This document shows, piece after piece, positions 1 to 6,757 of a stretch of 43,627 nucleotides of DNA. The translations under genes and the position numbers were made by a program. The notes beneath the pieces are model-generated. The model saw nothing but the letters and a program-made list of their open reading frames with translations. It was not told where the DNA came from and did not search any database. Every line of letters starts with the position of its first letter. The stretch's first letter is position 1. The stretch spans positions 1 to 43,627 of the forward strand of contig CAIZLM010000263.1 in assembly GCA_903933805.1 (NCBI GenBank), in the 5' to 3' direction. This DNA comes from an uncultured Bacteroidota bacterium. Its GTDB lineage: Bacteria > Bacteroidota > Bacteroidia > Chitinophagales > Saprospiraceae.

Positions 1-249
1 ATCATCAAACCGGTCTCGAATTTTTTCAATAAACATGTTGTTGATTTCAAAAATGATCAAACGGGCATTTGGTTGCAGCTTTTCAAGGATGTAACGGGTG
101 ATTACGCCATCGCCTGGTCCTAGTTCTACAACCGTCAGTGCAATTTTTGTATCAATGTGCTTTACGATGCCTCGGCACAAAAAGCGTGAACTAGGCAAAA
201 CGCTTCCAGTGGATCGGAGGTTGCGTAGGCTCTCACGAAAAAAAAACAT
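1..249 (-). CDS. PmtA-like SAM-dependent methyltransferase (N-terminal part only)
   Basis: The leftward reading frame runs off the left edge of the window, so only about 83 N-terminal residues are present. They contain GSVLPSSRFL followed by the class I SAM-binding motif VVELGPGDGVIT and then LIIFEIN, the acidic end of strand 2. This layout is typical of the phospholipid N-methyltransferase/rRNA adenine dimethylase-like group, which uses S-adenosylmethionine at the membrane. I chose the ATG at 249 because it precedes the conserved FFFRESLRN start. The frame stays open upstream with ATGs at about 318 and 342, so a longer N-terminus is possible. It lies downstream of the OmpA-family gene on the same strand. 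The substrate cannot be told from this fragment. Confidence 0.7.
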   Translation of the reverse strand, partial: MFFFRESLRNLRSTGSVLPSSRFLCRGIVKHIDTKIALTVVELGPGDGVITRYILEKLQPNARLIIFEINNMFIEKIRDRFDD

Positions 250-367
250 ACGCCGCCAAATACTTGTAGTGCTCACAGTAGAGTTCGTTGTTAGTAAACC
301 AAGGAGAGGGGCTTTCATTGCAGGCATGTGAGCGTTGTACCCCATTGCGAGCCACCCTTGGGACCGC

Positions 368-2485
368 TTATCCCTTAATAAAAGCTGCAAGGTCAGGATA
401 CTTTTTCACAAGGCCTACTGCTTCTGCTTTTGAAACAGAGATACTGTTCACATACGCGATGACGCGCGCTGCAGTAAACCCAAGTCCCTGTAACTCGCGG
501 CTGGATTTTACAGCCTTTTCATGCCGTTTGAAATATCCTGCCGTGTAACGATACTGCCCTGATCCGGGCTGGGATTCAATCATTAAATCGCCAAACATCG
601 ACAAGGCATCGTTGTTCAACAGTTGTCGGGTGACGGCAACTTCAACCCTGTAGCCCAATCCGGTCCACTGTTCATCCAGTTGTTTGGTACCTTCAGCGGC
701 CATTGTTTCGGGAACAGAAGGTCTTTTCAATCGAATAGTAAAGGCGAGGGGTTCATTCGAGGAGAAGGCAGGTTCAACACGTTGGTTGAGTCGTTTTCCC
801 GCTGGGTTTTCTGCCCCTTCCAAGATGGTGCGCGCCAAGGGATAAGCAGACCCGACACTGCGCAGGAATACCCGCGCACTGGGCACCCCCCGGTCTGTCA
901 ATGCTTTTCCCAAGATTTCAGCGCGTTTGATACCATAATACAGGTCAAATTTTGATTGTCCGGAATCGTCGGTAAAAACGGTTAAAAAAACGGATGCTGT
1001 GGCGTTTTCGCGCGCCAGGGAGGTTATTTGATCCACAATTTCCAAGTGCGCGGATGACAGCAGATCCAGGTCGTTTTCGTACAGCAATGCGGGTATTACG
1101 GCCTGCCGGGTTGCATCCACTGGAACCTGGTCGGGTTTTACACGGCTAAACAACTCGGGATTGCTCCGGGTAGTTTGGGCAATAGACGCCTCCTTTAAGT
1201 AAGCAATATACAGGTCTCGCTCGCCAATTCCACCCAACCTGTTGGACGAAAAAAAGGCGGTTCGTCCGTCGCTGGAGAGGCGGTAGAACGCATCGTCTTC
1301 GGGCGCATTGATGGGTGTTCCCATATTGACTGCTTTGCCCCATTTCGCTTTTTTATCGTCAAAATGGGACGTGTACACATCCAATCCGCCCATACCTTCC
1401 GGTCGGTTGCTGCTAAAAAAGAGGCTGCGCCCATCATTTGCCAAAAAGGGTGTCGTCTCATCGTAGGCGGAATTGATGTCTGATCCTAAATGGGTAGGTT
1501 CCGACCAAGCAGTGTCTGTAAACGTGGTGAACCAAAGGTCTAGTCCGCCTAGTCCACCCGGGCGGCGACTGGAAAAAACAATGGTACGTTCATTGAAAAA
1601 AAAAGGGTAACAATCTCCTTCGGCGGCATTTACCGGACTGTGAAAAGTAGGCGGCAGCAGGGCGTACTCATCTTTTTTTGTGGCGGTATCGGCCAATATT
1701 TCGCCACTGTAGGTGGTGAAACCGCGAAAGAAGTACAATACTTGGCCATTGGCATTGAATCCCAAGGGAACCTCAAAACGCGAGGAGTTCAGCAACCCGC
1801 CAAGGTTTCCGGCGGACTCCCAACCACTGCTGTTGAGTTGTGCGACAAACATATCGCTGCTCCAGTGGCCTTTTTGAGCATCTTCATATCCAATATTGTT
1901 GCGCAGGCCCCCATTGCAACCTGCTCTGGCAGCAGCAAAGTACAGCCGATCAGGATGGTTGACGGAGGGTAGGGGCGCAAATTCGTCACCGGGCGTGTTC
2001 ACGGAAGTCCCCAGGTTTTCCACGAGGGCAATCTCAGGGTTTTCCGGTATTTGCATACCTTGAACACAACGACGAATTTGATCGGCGGCATTTTCGCGCA
2101 AGGGGTGTTTTTCGCCACATACCCGCAGGAAAGTCTTGTACCATACAATGGCTTTTTCCCAGTCAGAAAGTCCGTGCAGGGTGCGAGCGAGATAGTAATA
2201 CAGGTTGGGATCTCGGTTATTGGGCGATTTAGCAGTTACGTATTCCAGGTATTTGCGTGCTTCTGCACCATGTCCCAGTTGGTAGTGTACGATTCCGAGT
2301 TTGGTCAGGACGCTTAGATCGCCTGGTTTAGCTTCCTGGTATTGGTTGAGCAGGGACAAAGCCACGGCCCATTGGCCGTTTTCAAAGGCTTTTTCACCGT
2401 TCCGTTTAACATCGGCCGGCTTTTGCGCGACCACTGGTGCAGCCAGGAGGCATCCAATTAAAAAGAGTAGGGTACTGTGGGACAT
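368..2485 (-). CDS. TPR-PD40-OmpA family outer-membrane protein with SPOR-like tail
   Basis: A secreted envelope protein of about 705 residues. The start at 2485 (MSHSTLLFL) gives a clean signal peptide ending in VVAQ; an earlier in-frame ATG at 2551 would bury it. After the signal come TPR-like helices (about residues 25-150) and PD40/WD40-like beta-propeller blades, visible as repeated FSS.R..GG.D motifs such as FFSSNRPEGMGGLD. An OmpA-like peptidoglycan-binding domain follows (TDDSGQSKFDLYYGIKRAE, ending NQRVE). The last ~80 residues (GYRVEVAV to FIKG) look like a SPOR domain. The architecture resembles PorE-type proteins of Bacteroidota that anchor outer-membrane complexes to peptidoglycan. 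The OmpA core is degenerate: TDDSG replaces the usual HTDxxG. A TAnnTTTG box lies about 85 bp upstream. Confidence 0.85.
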   Translation of the reverse strand: MSHSTLLFLIGCLLAAPVVAQKPADVKRNGEKAFENGQWAVALSLLNQYQEAKPGDLSVLTKLGIVHYQLGHGAEARKYLEYVTAKSPNNRDPNLYYYLARTLHGLSDWEKAIVWYKTFLRVCGEKHPLRENAADQIRRCVQGMQIPENPEIALVENLGTSVNTPGDEFAPLPSVNHPDRLYFAAARAGCNGGLRNNIGYEDAQKGHWSSDMFVAQLNSSGWESAGNLGGLLNSSRFEVPLGFNANGQVLYFFRGFTTYSGEILADTATKKDEYALLPPTFHSPVNAAEGDCYPFFFNERTIVFSSRRPGGLGGLDLWFTTFTDTAWSEPTHLGSDINSAYDETTPFLANDGRSLFFSSNRPEGMGGLDVYTSHFDDKKAKWGKAVNMGTPINAPEDDAFYRLSSDGRTAFFSSNRLGGIGERDLYIAYLKEASIAQTTRSNPELFSRVKPDQVPVDATRQAVIPALLYENDLDLLSSAHLEIVDQITSLARENATASVFLTVFTDDSGQSKFDLYYGIKRAEILGKALTDRGVPSARVFLRSVGSAYPLARTILEGAENPAGKRLNQRVEPAFSSNEPLAFTIRLKRPSVPETMAAEGTKQLDEQWTGLGYRVEVAVTRQLLNNDALSMFGDLMIESQPGSGQYRYTAGYFKRHEKAVKSSRELQGLGFTAARVIAYVNSISVSKAEAVGLVKKYPDLAAFIKG

Positions 2486-2569
2486 CAATATTTCGTTCAA
2501 AGGGTGATACCGGATGTAAGATGGTGTTTGTGTAGCGGAATCGAGCACCATTTAGATTGGTTGCGGTCG

Positions 2570-2577
2570 CAAAAATA
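2570..2577 (-). promoter_or_regulatory. Bacteroidota -7 box TATTTTTG upstream of the OmpA gene
   Basis: The minus strand reads TATTTTTG, matching the TAnnTTTG consensus. A GTTG about 17 bp further upstream could serve as the -33 element (consensus TTTG). It is about 85 bp before the ATG at 2485. Confidence 0.45.
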
Positions 2578-2757
2578 CCGTTTTTCGGGTGTCACAACGC
2601 GTTGTTTGATGAAATGTCGAACCATTCAGGTCAAACTGCGTTTTCAAACCTTGTCGTTCGCTAGTTTTTCTGCAAATTTGCCCCCCGCTTTGCGGCAATC
2701 TTTTACACGCGTCTATAAAAACGGTCAAAAAGTCAACATTCAACCGTCAACTGCCAC

Positions 2758-4857
2758 ATGCTCGATCTTTCATTTCAATACCCCGCTTGGTTTCTGATTT
2801 TTTGTGTTTTACTGGGACTGGGTTATGCCATGTTGCTGTATTACCGCGATACCACTTTTCGTGCGCAATCCAAGAACCTCAACCGCTGGCTTGGCCTGTT
2901 GCGCTGGGCAACAATTACCCTCCTGAGCGCACTGCTACTGTCCCCATTGCTGAAAAGCCTGCTGACAGAAACAAAAAAACCGGTGATTGTGTTGGCGCAG
3001 GACCAATCGGAAAGCGTGGCCACCGACTTGCAAGGCCAAGCGCTTGAACAGTACAAACAAAACTGGAATCTGCTCCGTGAGGGGCTTTCTGCTGACTATG
3101 AAGTACATGAAATTGCCTTTGGCGACCAAGTGCGGGAAGGGGTAGATTTCGCGTTCAACGACAAAATTACCAACTTTTCACAGCTGTTACGCGGGGTGTA
3201 TGATCTGTATGGCGGACAGAATTTGGGTGCTGTGGTGGTGGCTTCTGATGGCATATACAACCAAGGTAGCAATCCTTCTTACTCGGATGTAGCCATTTCC
3301 GCACCTGTTTACACGGTCGCACTGGGCGATACCACCCCCAAGCAAGACTTGTTGGTAAAGCGTGTTTTCCACAATAAAATTGCGTATTTAGGCGATAAAT
3401 TCACCCTGCAAATTGACCTGACGGCCAACAACTGTGCCAGTAAGCAGACTGTTTTGAACATCAGTAAAATAGTGGATGGGCAGGCTCGAACCTTGCAAAG
3501 CATTCCGATCAACATCCAAGGCAACGATTTCTTTCTCACCAAAGAGGTCCAAATTGAAGCCGATAAGCCCGGCGTGGCAGAATACCTCATCACCGTGGCG
3601 GGTTTGCCCGGCGAGGTCACTGTGGCCAACAATCGCAAAGAAATTTTCATAGACGTGCTCGATGCCCGTCAGAAAATCCTCCTGCTTGCCAACAGTCCGC
3701 ACCCTGACCTCTCGGCGATAAAAACGACCTTGGAAGGCAACAAAAACTACCAAGTGAGTTTGGCGTACATCGCAGACCCGGGAATTGACCCCGTAAAATA
3801 TGATTTCATCGTCTTGCACAACCTGCCTTCCACCACCAACGATATTGCCGGGTTGCTCAACACCTTGAATGAAAAGCGTATTCCACGGATGTTCATTGCC
3901 GGGATGCAAACAGGATATGCAGCACTCTCCAAGGCACAAGGGTTGGCCTCGGTTCAAAGTGATGGCAAACAAAGCGACGATGTACAAGGCATTGTATCGT
4001 CAAAATTCGCGGCCTTTACCCTCAGTCAACGCGTAATGGAGGTGTTGCCCTCGTTTAATCCACTGACGGCCGCTTTCGGCAATTTTGCGGCTACTCCCCA
4101 GGCCCAGGTTCTCCTGACCAAACGCATCGGCAAGGTGGACACAGATCAGCCACTGTTGGCAGTGGGTGAAACAAACGGCATCAAAACCGGTATTTTACTC
4201 GCCGAGGGACTTTGGAAATGGCGTTTATTTGATTTCTTACAGCACCAGAACAACGAAGTTTTTGACGAATTGATCGGTAAAACGGTACAGTATTTGTCTG
4301 TGAAAGAAGACAAGCGCAAGTTTAGAATCAACCTGGATAAGAATATTTTCAATGAAAATGAACCCGTAACCTTCGGGGCAGAATTGTACAACGACAACTA
4401 TGAACTCACCAATACCCAAGACGTTTCCATGAGCATCCGAAACCGCGATGGAAAGGAATTTACGTACACCTTCAATAAACTTGGCAAGGCTTATGCGCTC
4501 AATGCCGGTATTTTGCCCGTTGGCGCCTATACCTACAAAGCTGAAACCAATTTTAATGGGGTGGCACTGGCGTATGAGGGCCGATTCAGCGTGCAGCCCA
4601 TTCAGTTGGAACTCTTTGAAACAACGGCCAATCATGCAGTATTACGCGCTTTGAGCACGAAATTTGGCGGAGAAACTGTTTTTCCTGCGCAATTGACCAG
4701 TATCCTTGAGAAAATCAAGGCCAATCAAACCGTAAAACCAGTTATTTACCAGACCACCAGCACCAATCCGCTCATCAATTTGAAGTGGATATTTGCGCTG
4801 TTGGCACTCCTGCTGTCTGCTGAATGGTTTTTGAGGAGATATTTCGGGTCGTATTAA
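2758..4857 (+). CDS. VWA-type membrane protein with C-terminal anchor
   Basis: A 699-residue membrane protein. Two hydrophobic segments at about residues 8-30 and 40-62 are followed by VIVLAQDQSES, in which D82-x-S84-x-S86 fits the metal-binding MIDAS motif of von Willebrand A domains; VVVASDGIYNQGSNP near residue 165 fits the following strand. The middle region (ILLLANSPHPDLSAIKTTLE) resembles the flavodoxin-like/glutamine-amidotransferase-like domain often fused to such proteins. A last hydrophobic helix (about 678-695) ends in RRYFGSY. Proteins of this layout in Bacteroidota are usually uncharacterised BatA-like membrane proteins with a large periplasmic part. It is monocistronic here and ends in front of a strong hairpin shared with the convergent gene. 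No function beyond the fold is claimed. Confidence 0.75.
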   Translation: MLDLSFQYPAWFLIFCVLLGLGYAMLLYYRDTTFRAQSKNLNRWLGLLRWATITLLSALLLSPLLKSLLTETKKPVIVLAQDQSESVATDLQGQALEQYKQNWNLLREGLSADYEVHEIAFGDQVREGVDFAFNDKITNFSQLLRGVYDLYGGQNLGAVVVASDGIYNQGSNPSYSDVAISAPVYTVALGDTTPKQDLLVKRVFHNKIAYLGDKFTLQIDLTANNCASKQTVLNISKIVDGQARTLQSIPINIQGNDFFLTKEVQIEADKPGVAEYLITVAGLPGEVTVANNRKEIFIDVLDARQKILLLANSPHPDLSAIKTTLEGNKNYQVSLAYIADPGIDPVKYDFIVLHNLPSTTNDIAGLLNTLNEKRIPRMFIAGMQTGYAALSKAQGLASVQSDGKQSDDVQGIVSSKFAAFTLSQRVMEVLPSFNPLTAAFGNFAATPQAQVLLTKRIGKVDTDQPLLAVGETNGIKTGILLAEGLWKWRLFDFLQHQNNEVFDELIGKTVQYLSVKEDKRKFRINLDKNIFNENEPVTFGAELYNDNYELTNTQDVSMSIRNRDGKEFTYTFNKLGKAYALNAGILPVGAYTYKAETNFNGVALAYEGRFSVQPIQLELFETTANHAVLRALSTKFGGETVFPAQLTSILEKIKANQTVKPVIYQTTSTNPLINLKWIFALLALLLSAEWFLRRYFGSY

Positions 4858-4902
4858 TGGGAAGTGCTTTATCGGGCGTTGAACGGTGGGCCGCTGACTT
4901 AT

Positions 4903-4958
4903 GTGGGGTGCATGACTCCTTCTTTGGCAACGCCAAGAGGTCATGCACCCCACTTTTT
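4903..4958 (+). terminator. Strong hairpin plus T-run between convergent genes
   Basis: The arms GTGGGGTGCATGAC (4903-4916) and GTCATGCACCCCAC (4940-4953) are perfectly complementary. The loop contains a second stem (TTTGGC/GCCAAG). TTTTTT follows, so it fits a rho-independent terminator for the VWA-type gene. Confidence 0.8.
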
Positions 4959-4976
4959 TGCCTCAGACGCAGTTAC
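4954..4976 (-). repeat. Possible decayed end of the palindromic MITE
   Basis: TTTTTTGCCTCAGACGC followed by AGTTAC matches the end of the dispersed element (TTTTTTGTCTCAGACGC...CAGTTAC) with one mismatch and an internal deletion of about 13 bp. It overlaps the stop codon of the BtuG-like gene. Because the match is short, chance is not excluded. Confidence 0.35.
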
Positions 4977-6016
4977 TCCACAAAAATGATTTCGCCCGGC
5001 GCAATCCCGGTTCTGAATGTTCCAACAATGCTGCCATCTTGCTTGCGGATCACCACCTCGCCGGCGGAGTTGAAATCTTTGGCATCGGAACAATAAAAAT
5101 CTCCCGTGACGGGGTGCACAGCCAGTCCGTAAGCTGCTTGGTCAAACAATTTTCTGGGCGGAAGATTCAAGGCTACGTCATAAATGGCTGTTCCACTCGT
5201 GAAATAGTACGCGCCATGGAAAACCGCCAAATCGTCTGAGCCCTTTGGCGCTGAAAATCCCTCAAACAGGTCAAAAGGCTTTCCAATCCATCCTTCAGCG
5301 TTGCTGTCTGACCAGTCGCCACGGCACAACACCCTTTGTACCAATCCGTAAATGGTGGATCCTGTTTGGAAACAACAAGGGTTCTTTTGTCCAGGGAGTA
5401 CGGTTCTTACCACCGTATCTTCCTGGTTTAAGTAAAAACTGGCCAGTGTGCTGTCTGTGCCGTATCCACCGGCGTTTGGCACAAACAATTGGGTCCCATC
5501 TTGGGAAAGTGTCAGTTTCTCCGGGCCGCTGCCTGTTGGAATTTCCTTGACAACCTCGTTGGTCCACAAGTTAATTCTGGCGACACTCCCCGACACCCCA
5601 TCTGCCCCCCACTGGCTTACGTATGCGGTGTTGTAGTCAATGCCCAAGAAATACCGGGGCAAGGCCAAGCCACCGATGGTGTCCAGGAACTCAAAGGTTT
5701 GGGCATCTACCACCACGATGCGGTTGGCGCCATTGACCACAATATAACCTTTGCCGTTGTGGAAGGTGAGCGACTGGACAAATTGGCCCAAAACCGCACC
5801 GCCGTTTGCTTTTTCATAAATGGAATCCTGAACTTCACCCGTCGCGGGGTTAAACCAACTGATGGTGCCTGTACCGCCCCAAGGGCCTTCATTGACCACA
5901 AAAACGCCCGAGGTATAGCGTGTCGGCTCAGGGTAACATTCCTCGCAATATTTGTTACAGGATAAAAATGGCAGTGTAAACGCCAATAAAATGGTGTAAA
6001 TAAGTTTGACTTTCAT
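4973..6016 (-). CDS. YncE/DUF5074-type beta-propeller lipoprotein, BtuG-like
   Basis: A lipoprotein of about 347 residues. The ATG at 6016 (MKVKLIYT) gives a lipobox FLSC at residue ~20, followed by a Cys-rich linker (CNKYCEECYPEP). The body consists of propeller-like blades, each with VxVxDxxT-type strands: ISWFNPATGEV, RIVVVDAQTFEF, VARINLWTNEV, LTLSQDGTQLFVPN, TGDFYCSDAKDF. In Bacteroides, surface-exposed propeller lipoproteins of this sort (BtuG) capture vitamin B12 and pass it to the TonB receptor BtuB. Here a cobalamin riboswitch lies upstream on the same strand, which is the main reason for the BtuG-like call. No btuB is adjacent, and a MITE sits in the leader. If the riboswitch link is broken, the safe name is YncE-family lipoprotein. 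Confidence 0.7.
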   Translation of the reverse strand: MKVKLIYTILLAFTLPFLSCNKYCEECYPEPTRYTSGVFVVNEGPWGGTGTISWFNPATGEVQDSIYEKANGGAVLGQFVQSLTFHNGKGYIVVNGANRIVVVDAQTFEFLDTIGGLALPRYFLGIDYNTAYVSQWGADGVSGSVARINLWTNEVVKEIPTGSGPEKLTLSQDGTQLFVPNAGGYGTDSTLASFYLNQEDTVVRTVLPGQKNPCCFQTGSTIYGLVQRVLCRGDWSDSNAEGWIGKPFDLFEGFSAPKGSDDLAVFHGAYYFTSGTAIYDVALNLPPRKLFDQAAYGLAVHPVTGDFYCSDAKDFNSAGEVVIRKQDGSIVGTFRTGIAPGEIIFVE

Positions 6017-6033
6017 TTTGTAGTTTAAATAAC

Positions 6034-6194
6034 GTAACTGGTTAGCGTGGTCGCGTCTGGGACCAAAAAGGCCGATTTTTTGCAAAAAAAACTAATTTTT
6101 GGCAGGCCGTAGCAGGGCTACGCTCAAAAAAATGGTGAAGTATGGCGAAAAACAGGCCCTTGTGGGCGAGGCATCGTGCCACCCAACCAGTTAC
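6034..6194 (+). mobile_element. Palindromic MITE, copy A (long form)
   Basis: It starts GTAACTGGTTAGCGTGGTCG and ends CCACCCAACCAGTTAC. A central palindrome (GCCGTAGCAGGGCTACG) marks the ~163-bp long form. No intact 8-bp target duplication remains (flanks TAAATAAC and AAATAGTG). It occupies the leader between the cobalamin riboswitch and the ATG of the BtuG-like gene and ends only 17 bp from that ATG. Confidence 0.85.
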
Positions 6195-6307
6195 AAATAG
6201 TGAAAATGAAAGGCAAACGGGGAAAAGACGAATAGGCGCCATGGCGGCGACACCAGACGATCCCGTTCGAGAGCCTTCTACCCGAAGCCCAAATGAACAT
6301 ATCGCTG

Positions 6308-6540
6308 TTGGCAGGTCTTCTGGCTTGTTTCAGCGGTGAGCGCCTTCCCAGGTTTACCCAGTGGCTGCGTGCGGTACCCATCACGTAATCACGCCGATCG
6401 GCTATATGCCATCGGGTATTAATAGACGGGTATCATGACGCGTGCTCATCGCCTTGTTTGAAACTTACAGCAGCGGGGACTGCTCCGGAATTACACCGGA
6501 TTCCCTTTTCATCCCGACCTGCGTCGGGAACCAATAAACG
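6308..6540 (-). ncRNA. Cobalamin (vitamin B12) riboswitch
   Basis: Read on the minus strand, the region holds the hallmarks of the cobalamin aptamer in order. First comes GGTTCCCGACGC...AAAAGGGAATCCGGTG, then the B12-box core GGAGCAGTCCCCGCTGCTG (about 6487-6469). The four-way junction region contains CCACTGGGTAAACCTGGGAA, and the 3' closing strand is AAGCCAGAAGACCTGCC (6326-6310). The next gene on this strand is the beta-propeller lipoprotein at 4973-6016. Binding of adenosylcobalamin or a related form would be expected to reduce expression of the downstream gene. Confidence 0.93.
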
Positions 6541-6544
6541 GCTA

Positions 6545-6552
6545 CAAAGGTA
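6545..6552 (-). promoter_or_regulatory. -7 box TACCTTTG in front of the riboswitch
   Basis: The minus strand reads TACCTTTG, a TAnnTTTG match placed so that transcription would start about at the 5' edge of the aptamer. No clear -33 TTTG was seen. Confidence 0.5.
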
Positions 6553-6635
6553 TGTTATCAAGCGCGATTTTCAGGCACATTCGTCTTTTGTGGCAAACCT
6601 GTCCGATGGAATGAAAAAAGTCATCCACTATGCTG

Positions 6636-6643
6636 TAGTTTTG
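6636..6643 (+). promoter_or_regulatory. -7 box TAGTTTTG upstream of the E1 gene
   Basis: A TAnnTTTG match about 40 bp before MITE copy B. It faces the E1 gene, so the MITE would be transcribed as part of the leader. Confidence 0.4.
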
Positions 6644-6679
6644 CGGGCCTTACCACCCTAAGTAGTTACTTCCAAAAAT

Positions 6680-6757
6680 GTAACTGATTGGGTGGCACGC
6701 TGTCTGGCCCAAAAATGCCCACTTTTTCGACTCAGACGCAACCACCTAACCAGTTTC
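6680..6757 (-). mobile_element. Palindromic MITE, copy B (short form), overlapping the E1 start
   Basis: It reads GTAACTGATTGGGTGGCACG at the left and GACTCAGACGC...CCTAACCAGTTTC at the right, inverted relative to copy A. The flanks share TTCCAAAA on both sides, an imperfect target duplication. The two most 5' ATGs of the E1 reading frame (6688, 6712) lie inside it. Confidence 0.8.

Noticed and set aside
6042-6242. Short frame after the riboswitch starting MAPIRLFPVCLSFSLF, signal-peptide-like, interrupted by MITE copy A
   Set aside because: Removing the MITE gives a stop codon two codons later (GTT ATT TAA), so no disrupted longer gene is supported.
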